The notes: generated by a model not told the origin, from the sequence alone. Counted from the first letter of the stretch, positions 50,590 to 60,091 are shown. The stretch: 64,000 nucleotides of DNA from Psychromonas arctica DSM 14288 (GCF_000482725.1 NZ_KI519477.1:157160-221159); one strand, 5' to 3'. Translations and numbers: made by a program.

Positions 50590-51270
50590 TTAAGTTGATC
50601 TACTGCACTCAATTTTATCATCGTGCAGATTTATATATAATATTTTAAGGTCTTCAATAACGTTAGATACAGACTCTAAACATCTACTAACGAAATCTGA
50701 ATCAATAACAACAACACCAGAGAACTCTTTAATACCAATTTTTTGACTGACTAACTTTAAAATAGGTTTTTCATGCTTATTTGGTTTTAATATACTAAAT
50801 CGACCATTACTGTGAGCAAAGCAATTCCTAACTTTACATAAATCAGTAAGAGTCTTCCAAGAAGGATTATCAATAAAGTAGTTATTATCTAAAACTGATG
50901 AGTAATATAGTTTTAATTTTTCAAGTAAGCTTCCATTTAAGTCATCAAGTTTCAACTTACAGCATTTATGTTCTCGAATATATTCTGTTAGTTCTTGCGT
51001 ACAACTTTCAAAAACTGAAAATATAGTGATTAAATAAGGCCCCCAAAATAAGCGAGGATAAAATATATCCACTTTTTGATAAAGCTCTTGATGTAGATCT
51101 ATAAGTTCATCTTCATCTAAAATTTGACTGCTTCTAAGTGCTTTTTCTAACTTATCTTTTTCACTAGCCTTTAACTTATCTAATGTTGATTTAATCAATT
51201 CAAAACCATCCTTTAAAGCATGTATTTCGATTGATATTGATGCCAATTTCATATCGGTATGAAAACTCAT
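50590..51270 (-). CDS. HEPN-like protein of unknown function
   Basis: 226 aa from ATG 51270 (AAGGTG upstream). Mostly helical, no signal peptide or membrane segment. The VRNCFAHSNGRF segment carries an R-x4-H motif (Arg148, His153) of the kind that forms the RNase active site in HEPN domains of toxin, abortive-infection and CRISPR-linked proteins. It is preceded by a long helical region (LFWGPYLITIFSVFESCTQELTEYI) as in RiboL-PSP-HEPN-type proteins. It is much more A+T-rich than its neighbours and is enclosed by inverted copies of the structured repeat. A defence or toxin role is inference. No antitoxin gene is seen beside it. Confidence 0.65.
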   Translation of the reverse strand: MSFHTDMKLASISIEIHALKDGFELIKSTLDKLKASEKDKLEKALRSSQILDEDELIDLHQELYQKVDIFYPRLFWGPYLITIFSVFESCTQELTEYIREHKCCKLKLDDLNGSLLEKLKLYYSSVLDNNYFIDNPSWKTLTDLCKVRNCFAHSNGRFSILKPNKHEKPILKLVSQKIGIKEFSGVVVIDSDFVSRCLESVSNVIEDLKILYINLHDDKIECSRST

Positions 51271-51330
51271 ACGATTCACCTTTAATTTTCTAAAAATTCG
51301 ATGCTCAGCTCAATGCACGGCTGCGATAAC

Positions 51331-51586
51331 CCTATCGTTGAACTTTCCCAAGCGATAAATAACTTTCAGCAACAGCAAACAGGACGTTTGCTGTAAGTTC
51401 ATCCGGCATACGGACGTGTCGTATGAGCTGGTGCGTTGAGAAAGTTCTACATTGCTTGAATTAGAAAGGGATTCGGTGCCAGTCTCTTTGCTTACTTTCT
51501 CTGCTGGCACAGAGAAAGTAGAGTCGCCGACAGGGCGAAAATACTGCCTACAAAAGTCAAAATGATCCGACGAGCGCAGACGAGCT
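51331..51586 (+). repeat. Structured repeat, copy 2
   Basis: About 256 bp. Hairpins: ACAGCAAAC-aggac-GTTTGCTGT (51372-51394), CATACG...CGTATG (about 51407-51425), TACTTTCTCT...AGAGAAAGTA (51493-51520) and TCGCC-gacag-GGCGA (51524-51538). It ends GATCCGACGAGCGCAGACGA-GCT. The most divergent full copy, but the hairpin positions are kept. Confidence 0.85.
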
Positions 51587-51661
51587 AAACAAGCCAATAA
51601 TATGCATTCCCACAGGGATAATGGGAACGAGCGAAAACTACAAAACTCAAATAGCAGATAC

Positions 51662-51716
51662 AAAAAAGCCCCTATTATCACTCCAGTAATTCTCTACTGA
51701 AAAAATAATAAGAGCT
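51662..51716 (-). terminator. Duplicated copy of the rhlE terminator
   Basis: Same long hairpin as at 52349-52404, with T-run on the minus strand. Confidence 0.65.
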
Positions 51717-51757
51717 TAAATTACGCTAAATTTTTGCGTAACTAAAAATCTAATCTT

Positions 51758-51886
51758 CTAACCGCCTACAAAATTATTTCTTGGGCCGTTTTGTTTCTTA
51801 GCACTGCCCGTTCTTGCACCTGAACGAACGCCATCTTTATGTGGAATTTTTGGCGCTTTTGGCTTCTTAATTTTCTTCTCGTGTGT
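51758..51886 (-). pseudogene. Partial rhlE copy (C-terminal 42 codons)
   Basis: Encodes the end of the RhlE helicase ([20 protein letters not shown] to NNFVGG) with one residue different from the intact gene. An open frame to 51988 fuses this tail to about 34 unrelated residues derived from repeat DNA. There is no helicase core, so it is a remnant of duplication, not a functional gene. Confidence 0.85.
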
Positions 51887-51967
51887 GAAAGTGTTGGACA
51901 ACCATTCATTGAAATCAACAATATCAATAAGTGAATAAACTACGAAACTCAATGTGGCTACGACAAC

Positions 51968-52220
51968 ACCACTGTTGAACTTTCCCAAGCTATTAACTCA
52001 TTTTAGTAAAACCAAACAGGATGTTTGGGTTAGTTGAGGCTAGTGCATGGATGCACGTCCGAAACGGTACGTTTAAAATGTGTTAATAGATTGGATTAGA
52101 AAGTGACTCAGTGTCAGTTTCTTTGCCTACTTTCTTTTCTGATAAAAGAAAGTTTGGTCGCCGACAGGGCGAAAATACTGCCTACAAAAGTCAAAATAAT
52201 CCGACGAGCGCAGACGAGCT
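51968..52220 (+). repeat. Structured repeat, copy 3
   Basis: About 253 bp. Hairpins: CCAAACA-GGA-TGTTTGG (52012-52028), GTGCATGGATGCAC, ACTTTCTTTT-ctgat-AAAAGAAAGT (52129-52153) and TCGCC-gacag-GGCGA. It lies immediately beyond the rhlE 3' region, as copy 2 lies beyond the duplicated rhlE tail. Confidence 0.85.
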
Positions 52221-52348
52221 ATCACTCAAAACCTAGCTAGAATAATGAATCAAAAATATTATCAAAAATTCAATCGAACCAAATAATATGCATTCCTACA
52301 AGGACAATGGGAACGAGCCAAAAACTACAAAACTCAAATAACAGATAC

Positions 52349-52404
52349 AAAAAAGCCCCTATTATCACTCCAGTAATCCTCTACTGAAAAAAATAATAAG
52401 AGCT
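52349..52404 (-). terminator. rhlE terminator
   Basis: On the minus strand AGCTC-TTATTAT pairs with ATAATAGGGGCT around an inner CAGTA...TTACTG stem, followed by six T. Confidence 0.65.
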
Positions 52405-52445
52405 TAAATTACGCTAAATTTTTGCGTAACTAAAAATCCAATTTT

Positions 52446-53732
52446 CTAACCGCCTACAAAATTATTTCTTGGGCCGTTTTGTTTCTTAGCACTGCCCGTT
52501 CTTGCACCTGAACGAACGCCATCTTTATGTGGAACTTTTGGCGCTTTTGGCTTCTTAATTTTCTTCTCGTGTGTACCTAATACAGAAGGCTGTAATGGTT
52601 CACCTGGTTCAAAACCTGCAAATATTTTGCGTGGGATAACCTTTTTAATAAGACGCTCAATATCTTTTAACAACTTGAACTCTTCTTGGCAAACTAATGA
52701 GACCGCTAAACCTTCATTGCCAGCACGGCCAGTACGGCCGATACGATGTACATAGTCTTCGCTTACATTAGGTAAGTCAAAGTTAACTACGTTAGGCAGT
52801 TGGTCAATATCAATACCACGTGCAGCAATATCAGTTGCTACTAATACTTGGATTTGGCTATCTTTAAATTGTGCTAATGCTTTAGTACGTGCGCCTTGGC
52901 TTTTATTACCATGGATAGCCGCACTTCGAATACCACGAGCATCCAAGTTTTTAACCAATCGGTTTGCTCCATGTTTAGTTTTTACAAACACTAAAACTTG
53001 GCGCCATTTATTATCAAGAATTAACTGGCTCAATAACGCCGTCTTTTTAGTTTTATCTACTTCATATAAAGCCTGTTCGATTTTCTCAACCGTTGTATTA
53101 CGCGGGCTTACTGAAATCTCAACAGGGTTATTAACTAAGCCTTTTGCTAATGAACGAATTTCATCAGAAAAAGTCGCTGAGAATAATAAGTTTTGACGCT
53201 TAGCGGGTAACGCTTTAAGGATCTTTTTAATATCGTGAATAAAGCCCATATCTAACATACGGTCAGCTTCATCTAAAATTAACACTTCTAACTGTTGAAA
53301 GCGTACTGCATTTTGTTGATAAAGGTCTAATAAACGACCCGGCGTTGCCACTAAAATATCTATACCGCCACGTAACATTTGCATTTGCGGGTTAATTTTT
53401 ACACCGCCGTATACCACCATGCTGCGTAATGGCATGTTTTGCCCATATTTTTGTACGCTTGCTTGCACTTGAGCCGCTAGCTCACGTGTTGGTGTTAATA
53501 TTAAAGCACGAACTTGATTCGGTTTAGCGCGTTCACCTTTTTCTAGCATTGCTAATAATGGCAATGTAAACCCAGCCGTTTTCCCTGTACCAGTTTGCGC
53601 AGCAGCCATTACATCTTTACCTGCTAATACGGCAGGAATAGCCTGTTCTTGAATTGGTGATGGTGTTTCATAGCCAGCATTTTTCACTGCTTCTACTAAC
53701 GATGCGGGTAAACCTAGGGAATCAAAACTCAT
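52446..53732 (-). CDS. rhlE: DEAD-box RNA helicase RhlE
   Basis: 428 aa from the MSFDSLGLP start at 53732. ATG 53744 is also possible but adds only MRFF. The helicase core shows the Q motif ([13 protein letters not shown]), AAQTGTGKT (Walker A), [50 protein letters not shown] and [11 protein letters not shown]. The C-terminal tail is basic ([10 protein letters not shown]..., [11 protein letters not shown]), suited to RNA binding. Role: remodelling of rRNA or mRNA structure, often cold-induced. Its 3' end is duplicated downstream. Confidence 0.95.
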   Translation of the reverse strand: MSFDSLGLPASLVEAVKNAGYETPSPIQEQAIPAVLAGKDVMAAAQTGTGKTAGFTLPLLAMLEKGERAKPNQVRALILTPTRELAAQVQASVQKYGQNMPLRSMVVYGGVKINPQMQMLRGGIDILVATPGRLLDLYQQNAVRFQQLEVLILDEADRMLDMGFIHDIKKILKALPAKRQNLLFSATFSDEIRSLAKGLVNNPVEISVSPRNTTVEKIEQALYEVDKTKKTALLSQLILDNKWRQVLVFVKTKHGANRLVKNLDARGIRSAAIHGNKSQGARTKALAQFKDSQIQVLVATDIAARGIDIDQLPNVVNFDLPNVSEDYVHRIGRTGRAGNEGLAVSLVCQEEFKLLKDIERLIKKVIPRKIFAGFEPGEPLQPSVLGTHEKKIKKPKAPKVPHKDGVRSGARTGSAKKQNGPRNNFVGG

Positions 53733-53929
53733 AAAAAATCTCATTAAAATACGGCATATGCCTTAAGACGCGTAGCTTACCTTAAGGAACCTTTTCACGC
53801 TATCAGTTAGTTTCAACGGCAATGCATAAAATTCATACAATTCTAACGTGATTAACCTCGCATAATATGTATAATACCCCCCTTAAAAATGCCCATAAAA
53901 GCAAGACTTCAACAATTTAGGAATAAGCC

Positions 53930-55525
53930 GTGTTAAGTACAAATAACATCACCATGCAATTTGGTGCAAAACCACTTTTTGAAAACATTTCTGTAAAATT
54001 TGGTACTGGAAACCGTTACGGTTTAATCGGTGCAAATGGTTGTGGTAAATCAACTTTCATGAAAATATTAACCGGTGACCTTGAGCCTAGTGCAGGTAAT
54101 GTGACCAGAGATCCTAACGAACGTATTGCTAAACTACACCAAGACCAGTTTGCTTTTGAAGAACACACAGTACTGGATACGGTATTGATGGGCCACAAAG
54201 AGATGTGGGAAGTCATGAACGAGCGTAATCGTATTTACTCTTTGCCGGAAATGACTGAAGCAGAAGGGATGCATGTAGGCGATTTGGAAAATCAATTCGC
54301 TGAAATGGACGGTTACACTGCCGATTCACGTGCTGGGGAAATATTACTAAGTGTTGGTATTCCACTTGAGCAACATTACGGTCCAATGTCAGACATTGCA
54401 CCAGGTTGGAAACTACGTGTATTACTAGCACAAGTGCTTTTCTCAAATCCAGACATCATGTTACTCGATGAGCCAACCAATAACTTGGACATCGATACTA
54501 TTCGTTGGTTAGAAACTGAATTAAAAGCACGTCAATGTACTATGGTAATCATCTCGCATGACCGTCATTTCTTAAATTCAGTCTGTTCGCACATGGCAGA
54601 TATCGATTATGGCGAACTACGTCTTTTCCCTGGTAACTACGACGAATACATGACGGCGGCAACACAAACTCGTGAACGTTTGTTATCTGAAAATGCGAAG
54701 AAAAAAGCACAACTATCTGAGTTACAAGACTTTGTAAGTCGTTTCTCTGCAAACGCATCAAAAGCTAAGCAAGCAACATCTCGAGCCAAACAAATGGATA
54801 AGATTGAACTCGCAGAAGTTAAAGCATCTAGTCGTGTCAATCCTTACATCGTATTCAAACAAGAGAAAAAACTGTTCCGTAATGCATTAGAAACAATATC
54901 GATGACAAAAAGCTTCGATGAGAATACCTTATTCAAAGACTTAAGCCTGATGATTGAAGTAGGCGAACGTGTTGCTATCATTGGTCAAAATGGTGTCGGT
55001 AAAACAACTTTACTACGCACTTTAATGGGCGAAGTTGAATTATCATCTGGTGAGTACAAATGGTCTGAAAATGCACAATTAGGTTACTACGCACAGGATC
55101 ATTCATCTGACTTTGAAAAAGACCAAAATCTAATGGATTGGATGGGTCAATGGATGCAAGAAGGTGATGATGAGCAAGCTGTTCGCGGAACTTTAGGGCG
55201 TTTATTGTTTGGTGCTAATGACATAACTAAGTCTGTAAAAATCATTTCAGGTGGTGAGCAAGGCCGTATGTTATTTGGTAAGTTGATGATGAACAAACCA
55301 AATATTCTATTAATGGATGAACCAACCAATCACTTGGATATGGAATCTATTGAATCATTAAACTTAGCCTTAGAGAACTACGAAGGTACTTTATTGTTTG
55401 TAAGTCATGACCGTGAGTTTGTATCTTCACTAGCAACTCGTATTATTGAAATTAAACAAGACGAAGTTATTGATTTCCATGGCACTTATGAAGAATACCT
55501 AAAAAGCCAAGGTGTTCAAGCATAA
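53930..55525 (+). CDS. ybiT: ABC-F ATPase YbiT
   Basis: 531 aa (E. coli YbiT 530). Soluble protein with two ABC cassettes. Walker A motifs are GANGCGKST and GQNGVGKTT, the signature of the second cassette is [14 protein letters not shown], and [11 protein letters not shown] and [10 protein letters not shown] are the Walker B regions. The P-site linker (about 240-300) lies between them. ABC-F proteins act at the ribosome E-site. The start is GTG 53930 with AGGA 8 bases before, an unusual start codon for this window. It is divergent from rhlE and followed by a strong terminator. Confidence 0.94.
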   Translation: MLSTNNITMQFGAKPLFENISVKFGTGNRYGLIGANGCGKSTFMKILTGDLEPSAGNVTRDPNERIAKLHQDQFAFEEHTVLDTVLMGHKEMWEVMNERNRIYSLPEMTEAEGMHVGDLENQFAEMDGYTADSRAGEILLSVGIPLEQHYGPMSDIAPGWKLRVLLAQVLFSNPDIMLLDEPTNNLDIDTIRWLETELKARQCTMVIISHDRHFLNSVCSHMADIDYGELRLFPGNYDEYMTAATQTRERLLSENAKKKAQLSELQDFVSRFSANASKAKQATSRAKQMDKIELAEVKASSRVNPYIVFKQEKKLFRNALETISMTKSFDENTLFKDLSLMIEVGERVAIIGQNGVGKTTLLRTLMGEVELSSGEYKWSENAQLGYYAQDHSSDFEKDQNLMDWMGQWMQEGDDEQAVRGTLGRLLFGANDITKSVKIISGGEQGRMLFGKLMMNKPNILLMDEPTNHLDMESIESLNLALENYEGTLLFVSHDREFVSSLATRIIEIKQDEVIDFHGTYEEYLKSQGVQA

Positions 55526-55589
55526 GCAATTAGTGATCACTTACTTGCTTTAAGTTTTCAGCTGTTTAGTGCCGAAGACTAACCACTTT

Positions 55590-55622
55590 AAAATCCGATG
55601 CCCATAAAGCATCGGATTTTTT
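55590..55622 (+). terminator. Terminator after ybiT
   Basis: AAAATCCGATGC (55590-55601) pairs with GCATCGGATTTT (55609-55620), loop of 7, T-run after. Confidence 0.9.
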
Positions 55623-55700
55623 ATGCCTTTTATTTACTGTCGAATCCCCCCCCTGTAACCACAAAGGACAAAGAGTGCATAAAATTAGGTCAAAAGCTGG

Positions 55701-56471
55701 TTAACCACGAAGGCACGAAGTGAAAAGAAGGTTAGGTCAAAACACATTTAAACTTTTTTATCTTTTACCTTTGTGCTCTCCGTGAAGCGAAGCACTTCGT
55801 GGTTAATATCGCTTTTTATAATCAAAAGCTAAATAACCACGAAGACACGAAGTGAAAAGAAGGTTAGCTCAAAACACACTTTAAACTTTTTATCTTTTAC
55901 CTTCGTGCTCTTCGTGAAGCGCTTCGTGGTTAATATCAATTTTTAAAATCAAAAGCTAAATAACCACGAAGACACGAAGAAAAAAGAAGGTAGATCAAAA
56001 CATACTTTATATTTTTGCCTCTTTTATCTTCGTGCTCTTCGTGAAGCGCAGCGCTTCGTGGTTAATATCGTTTTTTATAATCAAAAGCCAATTAACCACG
56101 AAGGCACGAAGTTAAAAGAAGGTTAGGTCAAAACACACTTTAAACTTTTTATCTTTTACCTTTGTGCTCTCCGTGAAGCGAAGCACTTCGTGGTTAATAT
56201 CGCTTTTTATAATCAAAAGCTAAATAACCACGAAGACACGAAGTGAAAAGAAGGTTAGCTCAAAACACACTTTAAACTTTTTATCTTTTACCTTCGTGCT
56301 CTTCGTGAAGCGCAGCGCTTCGTGGTTAATATCGTTCTTTAAAATCAAAAGCTAAATAACCACGAAGGCACGAAGTTAAAAGAAGGTAGATCAAAACATA
56401 CTTTATATTTTTGCCTCTTTTATCTTCGTGTTCTTCGTGTTCTTCGTGAAGCGTAGCGCTTCGTGGTTAAT
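55701..56471. repeat. Tandem array of ~132-bp palindromic units
   Basis: Six units begin near 55701, 55834, 55961, 56093, 56225 and 56357 (spacing 127-133). Each opens with TTAACCACGAAG-(G/A)CACGAAG and closes with CTTCGTGGTTAA, so each can fold into a long imperfect hairpin, with an inner GAAGCGC-a-GCGCTTC hairpin in some units. Units alternate in small differences (one is shortened by 5-6 bases). Decayed solo copies lie near 17.8 and 19.0 kb. Confidence 0.92.
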
Positions 56472-56495
56472 ATTGTTTTAATAGTCATGGAAAGG

Positions 56496-57680
56496 TTAAA
56501 TAAAGCCTAACATTGCGCCAGCAACTGCAAATAACAGTACTAAAAACATAATTGGGCACTTAAGGCACTTTAATAAATAGAACCCGAGCAATACTAGCGC
56601 CATATCTAGCCCATTAAAAACGGCACTTATAAATACAGGTTGATAAAGTGCACTCACCAATAATCCGACAACGGCAGCATTAACACCATTAATAGCAGCG
56701 GCTAGATTAGGTATTTTCGATAAGCGCTGCCAATGACTCAAACAACTTAACAACAATAAAAATCCCGGTAAAAATACAGCAATAGTGGCAACTAAAGCGC
56801 CTAAAATAGGCGAAGAGGGTAAAATAAAGTACCCAATATAAGTCGCAAGAGTAAACATCGGACCGGGTACTGCTTGTGCAATCGCATACCCCGTTAAAAA
56901 CTGATCAGGAGTTACTTGCCCCTCGACAATATTCTGCAGTAAAGGTAATACCACATGCCCTCCACCAAACACTAAACTGCCCGCTTGAAAAAAGTCAGAA
57001 AACACAGAAAAGACTTGTGGCATAGACGGCAGTAATACGGTCATAATTGGTAGAAAAAATAAAAGCAGCAAAAATACGATAAGCGGAACATGGTTGATTG
57101 AGGAGGTCAGTACTTTCATTGCACTTTGTGTCCCCTTTTCAACACCTTCCATTTTATTCTCTTTTAATAAAAATCCCCCCACTAACGCGGCAATAATTAA
57201 AACCAAAATTTGACTTAATAATCCCGGTATTATTAATAAAGTGGCTGCGGTCAATAGGCATAAAAAAATGCGCGTTTTATCTTTACAGAAATTTTGATAC
57301 ATCATTAAGACAGCATCAAAAACTACCACCACGGCTAATAGCTTAAGGCCATGCATAACAGACAGGAAAAGCTGATCGCCAGCTAATTGTCCGGCACTTA
57401 TTGCCAGTAATAACATGATAATAATGGAAGGTAAGGTGAACCCTAGAAAAGCACAACAAGCTCCAGCTAATCCCGCGCGATGATAACCAATAGCAAAACC
57501 GACTTGGCTTGAGCCCGGCCCGGGTAAAAACTGACTTAACGCTACGAAATCAGCATATTGCTTCTCACTTAACCAAGCTAAGCGTTGTACAAAGGTTTGT
57601 CTAAAGTAGCCAATATGAGCAGCTGGACCACCAAAACTAATAAAACCTAATACAAAAAAAGTTTTAAATATTTCCCACAT
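56496..57680 (-). CDS. chrA: Chromate transporter family protein ChrA
   Basis: 394-aa membrane protein of the CHR family with two homologous halves and about ten hydrophobic helices. The first half has LGFISFGGPAAHIGYFR and LSQFLPGPGSSQVGFAIGYHRAG. The second half repeats the theme with GSLVFGGGHVVLPLLQNIV and GYAIAQAVPGPMFTLATYIGYF. The family effluxes chromate, driven by proton motive force. Substrate in this organism is not certain because many CHR proteins lack tested chromate activity. The array of palindromic repeats lies directly downstream. Confidence 0.9.
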   Translation of the reverse strand: MWEIFKTFFVLGFISFGGPAAHIGYFRQTFVQRLAWLSEKQYADFVALSQFLPGPGSSQVGFAIGYHRAGLAGACCAFLGFTLPSIIIMLLLAISAGQLAGDQLFLSVMHGLKLLAVVVVFDAVLMMYQNFCKDKTRIFLCLLTAATLLIIPGLLSQILVLIIAALVGGFLLKENKMEGVEKGTQSAMKVLTSSINHVPLIVFLLLLFFLPIMTVLLPSMPQVFSVFSDFFQAGSLVFGGGHVVLPLLQNIVEGQVTPDQFLTGYAIAQAVPGPMFTLATYIGYFILPSSPILGALVATIAVFLPGFLLLLSCLSHWQRLSKIPNLAAAINGVNAAVVGLLVSALYQPVFISAVFNGLDMALVLLGFYLLKCLKCPIMFLVLLFAVAGAMLGFI

Positions 57681-57827
57681 ACTTTTATATCCTGATACAA
57701 AGAGATAGCAATGACTGATATTTTAAAATAGTCGAAAATACAGGATCAATATGACAAGAGGATGACACGCAGTTAACTAGGTAAACAGTTTTTATTACAG
57801 TCTCTAAATAGATTTTTTGTGTTTAAC

Positions 57828-58817
57828 CTATTTCAGTTTTTTTAATGATAAGTGTAAATACTGCAAATCATTACTCCATAACTGTAAGAATTTTCGTGAT
57901 TTATCTTTATTGCTCAAACATTTTGCAAATAGAATAATATTGGCACCAATCAAATCACTACTTTTTTGTATCGCATACTTTTTTAACAACGCCTGCTGAA
58001 AAGGTTTAATTGGAATAGCAAGATCCTTAGCCTCTGCAACATTCAACCATAAAAGATCTTTGTCGGCATGACTTATTGCTCCCCAGTACATACGAGGTGC
58101 AAAATTTTCTAGTACTTCTACCTTAGTTAAAGACACAAACAAATTCTTTGCACGCCACTTATGCTTATCACTGGTATAAACCCACACATCAGAAGTAGCT
58201 AAAGAGCTATTATTTAACAAGCTCTTTAATAACTTAGGCAATGTTTGTTTAATGCTTTTTTTAACAACTTTTCTTGACGATAAATTCAAGTCAGCAATGT
58301 CTTCTAATTCAGTTTCTACTTCAGTTCCAGATTCAGATTCAACCTTAATTATTGAAGTTGTTTTCAAGCTGTCGCTTTTAGTTGTTTGATTACGCAAAGG
58401 CTCTATCTTGGCTGAAAACTTGCTGGAAAAATCGATTGTAAATCCATCTTCAAATTCACTACTTTGTTGTAACTTTTGTTGCCCTTCATGCTTATGTTTA
58501 GTGACAGATTGCGTTTTATCTTTATCGTTTTCCGGTAAGCTTATTTTGGGGCGGCTATTTAGCGCTGAGCAGGTTGGCAAATGATAACGAGAGCCAAAAC
58601 AAGCTTGTTTACCATCTTTAGAAGCGCGCCTAAAATAAGCGTTCTGTAAACATTCAGGGCAAAATAATGAATGTCGGTATAGTGCAATTTTTTCATCCGA
58701 CAGTAATTTAAATTCAAAAATAGAGAAAGTAGTTTGCGTTTGTATCTCATCTTCTATCGACTGAGCATCACGTTCAACGTCATCTTTCTTAGGTAAAATG
58801 CAAATGGCATCCAACAT
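57828..58817 (-). CDS. Unrecognised protein with an N-terminal Cys/His cluster
   Basis: 329 aa from ATG 58817 (GAGAGAAG upstream). I do not recognise the family. Residues 50-84 hold HSLFCPECLQN (Cys54, Cys57) and ACFGSRYHLPTC (Cys74, His80, Cys84), a possible zinc-binding site. Residues about 85-190 are hydrophilic and low in complexity (Lys/Ser/Glu-rich), probably a disordered linker. The C-terminal ~130 residues look globular (KWRAKNLFVSLTKVEVLENFAPRMYWGAI, LLWLNVAEAKDLAIPIKPFQQALLKKYA). No signal peptide. It stands alone between chrA and yddG. Confidence 0.6.
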   Translation of the reverse strand: MLDAICILPKKDDVERDAQSIEDEIQTQTTFSIFEFKLLSDEKIALYRHSLFCPECLQNAYFRRASKDGKQACFGSRYHLPTCSALNSRPKISLPENDKDKTQSVTKHKHEGQQKLQQSSEFEDGFTIDFSSKFSAKIEPLRNQTTKSDSLKTTSIIKVESESGTEVETELEDIADLNLSSRKVVKKSIKQTLPKLLKSLLNNSSLATSDVWVYTSDKHKWRAKNLFVSLTKVEVLENFAPRMYWGAISHADKDLLWLNVAEAKDLAIPIKPFQQALLKKYAIQKSSDLIGANIILFAKCLSNKDKSRKFLQLWSNDLQYLHLSLKKLK

Positions 58818-58820
58818 CAA

Positions 58821-59134
58821 CTTCTCTCTATAACGTTATAAAATAAAGCACTCATAAAAGCACAGCTGTAAAACCACAATAATAACTATCTTAGCAAGAT
58901 ATCTCATCAATAAACTTTGCTAGTGTGCATTAAATGATGGTTATCTTTAATTCACTTTTTTAAGTCAATGTTTTTTAAGTCATGCTTATAACTCTATCTT
59001 TTTAAACCAGTGTTTTTAAGTCAAATAACAACGACTATCAATACTGTTAAATAAGCACGTTAATGTATTGCATCCAAATGATTAAATACGATAATGTGAT
59101 ACTAATTCTAATCTAATGATAACGTTGGTTTTTT
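58821..59134. other. Spacer with short TTTTTTAAGTCA repeats
   Basis: No gene. TTTTTTAAGTCA occurs twice near 58958-58981 and again, as GTGTTTTTAAGTCA, near 59008-59021. Confidence 0.5.
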
Positions 59135-60073
59135 ATGTCTTTTATTAATGAAAATAAATATACGTTTTATGGCATTGTTGCGATCCTGCTTTGGAGTTCT
59201 GTCACCGCCTTGATCAGAGACTTATCAGAGTTATTTAGCCCTATCGCAGGGGCAGCCATGATGTATAGTGTCAGCGCTATTTTTTTAATGTCTGTTATGG
59301 GCGTACCTAAAATAAAAGACTATCCGATACGTTACCTGTTGATCGGTGGGGTTTTATTTGTCACCTATGAAATCTGCTTAGCACTGTCTTTAGGCATGGC
59401 AAATAGTCGACATCAAGCGATGGAAATGTCTATTATCAATTACCTATGGCCTGCATTGACCATATTATTGAGCGTGCTAATCAGCCCTAAAAAAGTAAAT
59501 ATATTAGTATACCCAAGTATTCTTATTGCTTTTACGGGTGTCGGATGGTGTATTGCCGGCGACCAAGGTATTTCATTAAATACCTTGATGAATAATATTT
59601 CAGGTAATCCAATAACCTACTTAATGGCCTTTTCAGCCGCCTTCATTTGGGCTTTCTATTGCGTAATTACTAAAAAAATCAGCAACGGAAAAAATGCTAT
59701 TGTGCTATTTTTTGCGGCTACCGCGATAACGTTATGGGTAAAATACTTTTTCAGTAATGAACCCAGCTTGCACTTTACTCTTCCATCAACGCTAACATTA
59801 ATTATTTCAGGCATAGTAATAGGAACGGGTTATGCTTTATGGAATCAAGCAGTAATAGGCGGCAATATCATTTTATTAGGTACCATCTCCTATTTCACCC
59901 CTGTCTTCTCTACGCTTTTTGCTTCTGTTTATTTATCAATTTCACTAACAAGTTCATTTTGGAAAGGTGTCGCTTTAGTGACCTTAGGGTCATTGATCTG
60001 CTTTTTAGTGACAAGAAGCAAACCTACTGCGAATAATACAACCGAGACAAACGGTAGCAACGCCATAAAGTAA
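59135..60073 (+). CDS. yddG: Aromatic amino acid exporter YddG-like (DMT/EamA family)
   Basis: 312 aa with ten hydrophobic helices in two EamA repeats. The N-terminal TFYGIVAILLWSSVTALIRDLSELFSPIAGAAMMYS and SLGMANSRHQAMEMSIINYLWPALTILLS match the YddG subfamily, known for export of aromatic and other amino acids in enterobacteria. The C-terminal GYALWNQAVIGGNIILLGTISYFTPVFSTL is also characteristic. Stands alone. Its reading frame continues open past the TAA for 69 codons, described in the next entry. Confidence 0.87.
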   Translation: MSFINENKYTFYGIVAILLWSSVTALIRDLSELFSPIAGAAMMYSVSAIFLMSVMGVPKIKDYPIRYLLIGGVLFVTYEICLALSLGMANSRHQAMEMSIINYLWPALTILLSVLISPKKVNILVYPSILIAFTGVGWCIAGDQGISLNTLMNNISGNPITYLMAFSAAFIWAFYCVITKKISNGKNAIVLFFAATAITLWVKYFFSNEPSLHFTLPSTLTLIISGIVIGTGYALWNQAVIGGNIILLGTISYFTPVFSTLFASVYLSISLTSSFWKGVALVTLGSLICFLVTRSKPTANNTTETNGSNAIK

Positions 60074-60091
60074 AGGTTTGATCGCCGACAG

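Larger units (their letters stand above)
51271..51757. other. Region of repeat copy 2 and duplicated rhlE downstream DNA
   Basis: No supported gene. It comprises repeat copy 2 (51331-51586) and, from 51596, a copy of the DNA that follows rhlE, including its terminator. Confidence 0.65.
51596..51886. repeat. Duplicated rhlE 3' segment
   Basis: This 291-bp segment matches 52282-52574 with roughly 95% identity by eye. It contains the last ~43 codons of rhlE, its stop, and its terminator. Confidence 0.9.
55526..56495. other. ybiT-chrA intergenic region filled by a repeat array
   Basis: No gene in about 970 bases. It comprises the ybiT terminator, then six tandem palindromic units from 55701 to the end of chrA. 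Confidence 0.85.

Noticed and set aside
51310-51681. 123-codon minus-strand ORF
   Set aside because: It lies wholly in repeat copy 2 and duplicated non-coding DNA. Its composition mirrors the repeat and it has no plausible family.
51758-51988. 76-codon small protein ending in the RhlE tail
   Set aside because: It is a chance fusion of repeat-derived sequence with a duplicated rhlE 3' end. It is annotated as a partial duplicate instead.
50160-52220. Integron attC sites or cassette array
   Set aside because: A GTTGAAC core-like heptamer occurs at one end of the repeat, but the paired complementary RYYYAAC site is not at the other end in the needed orientation. There is no integrase gene, and the element has several independent hairpins.
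55701-56471. CRISPR-like array
   Set aside because: Units are ~132 bp with near-identical content throughout, without unique spacers, and no cas genes are near.
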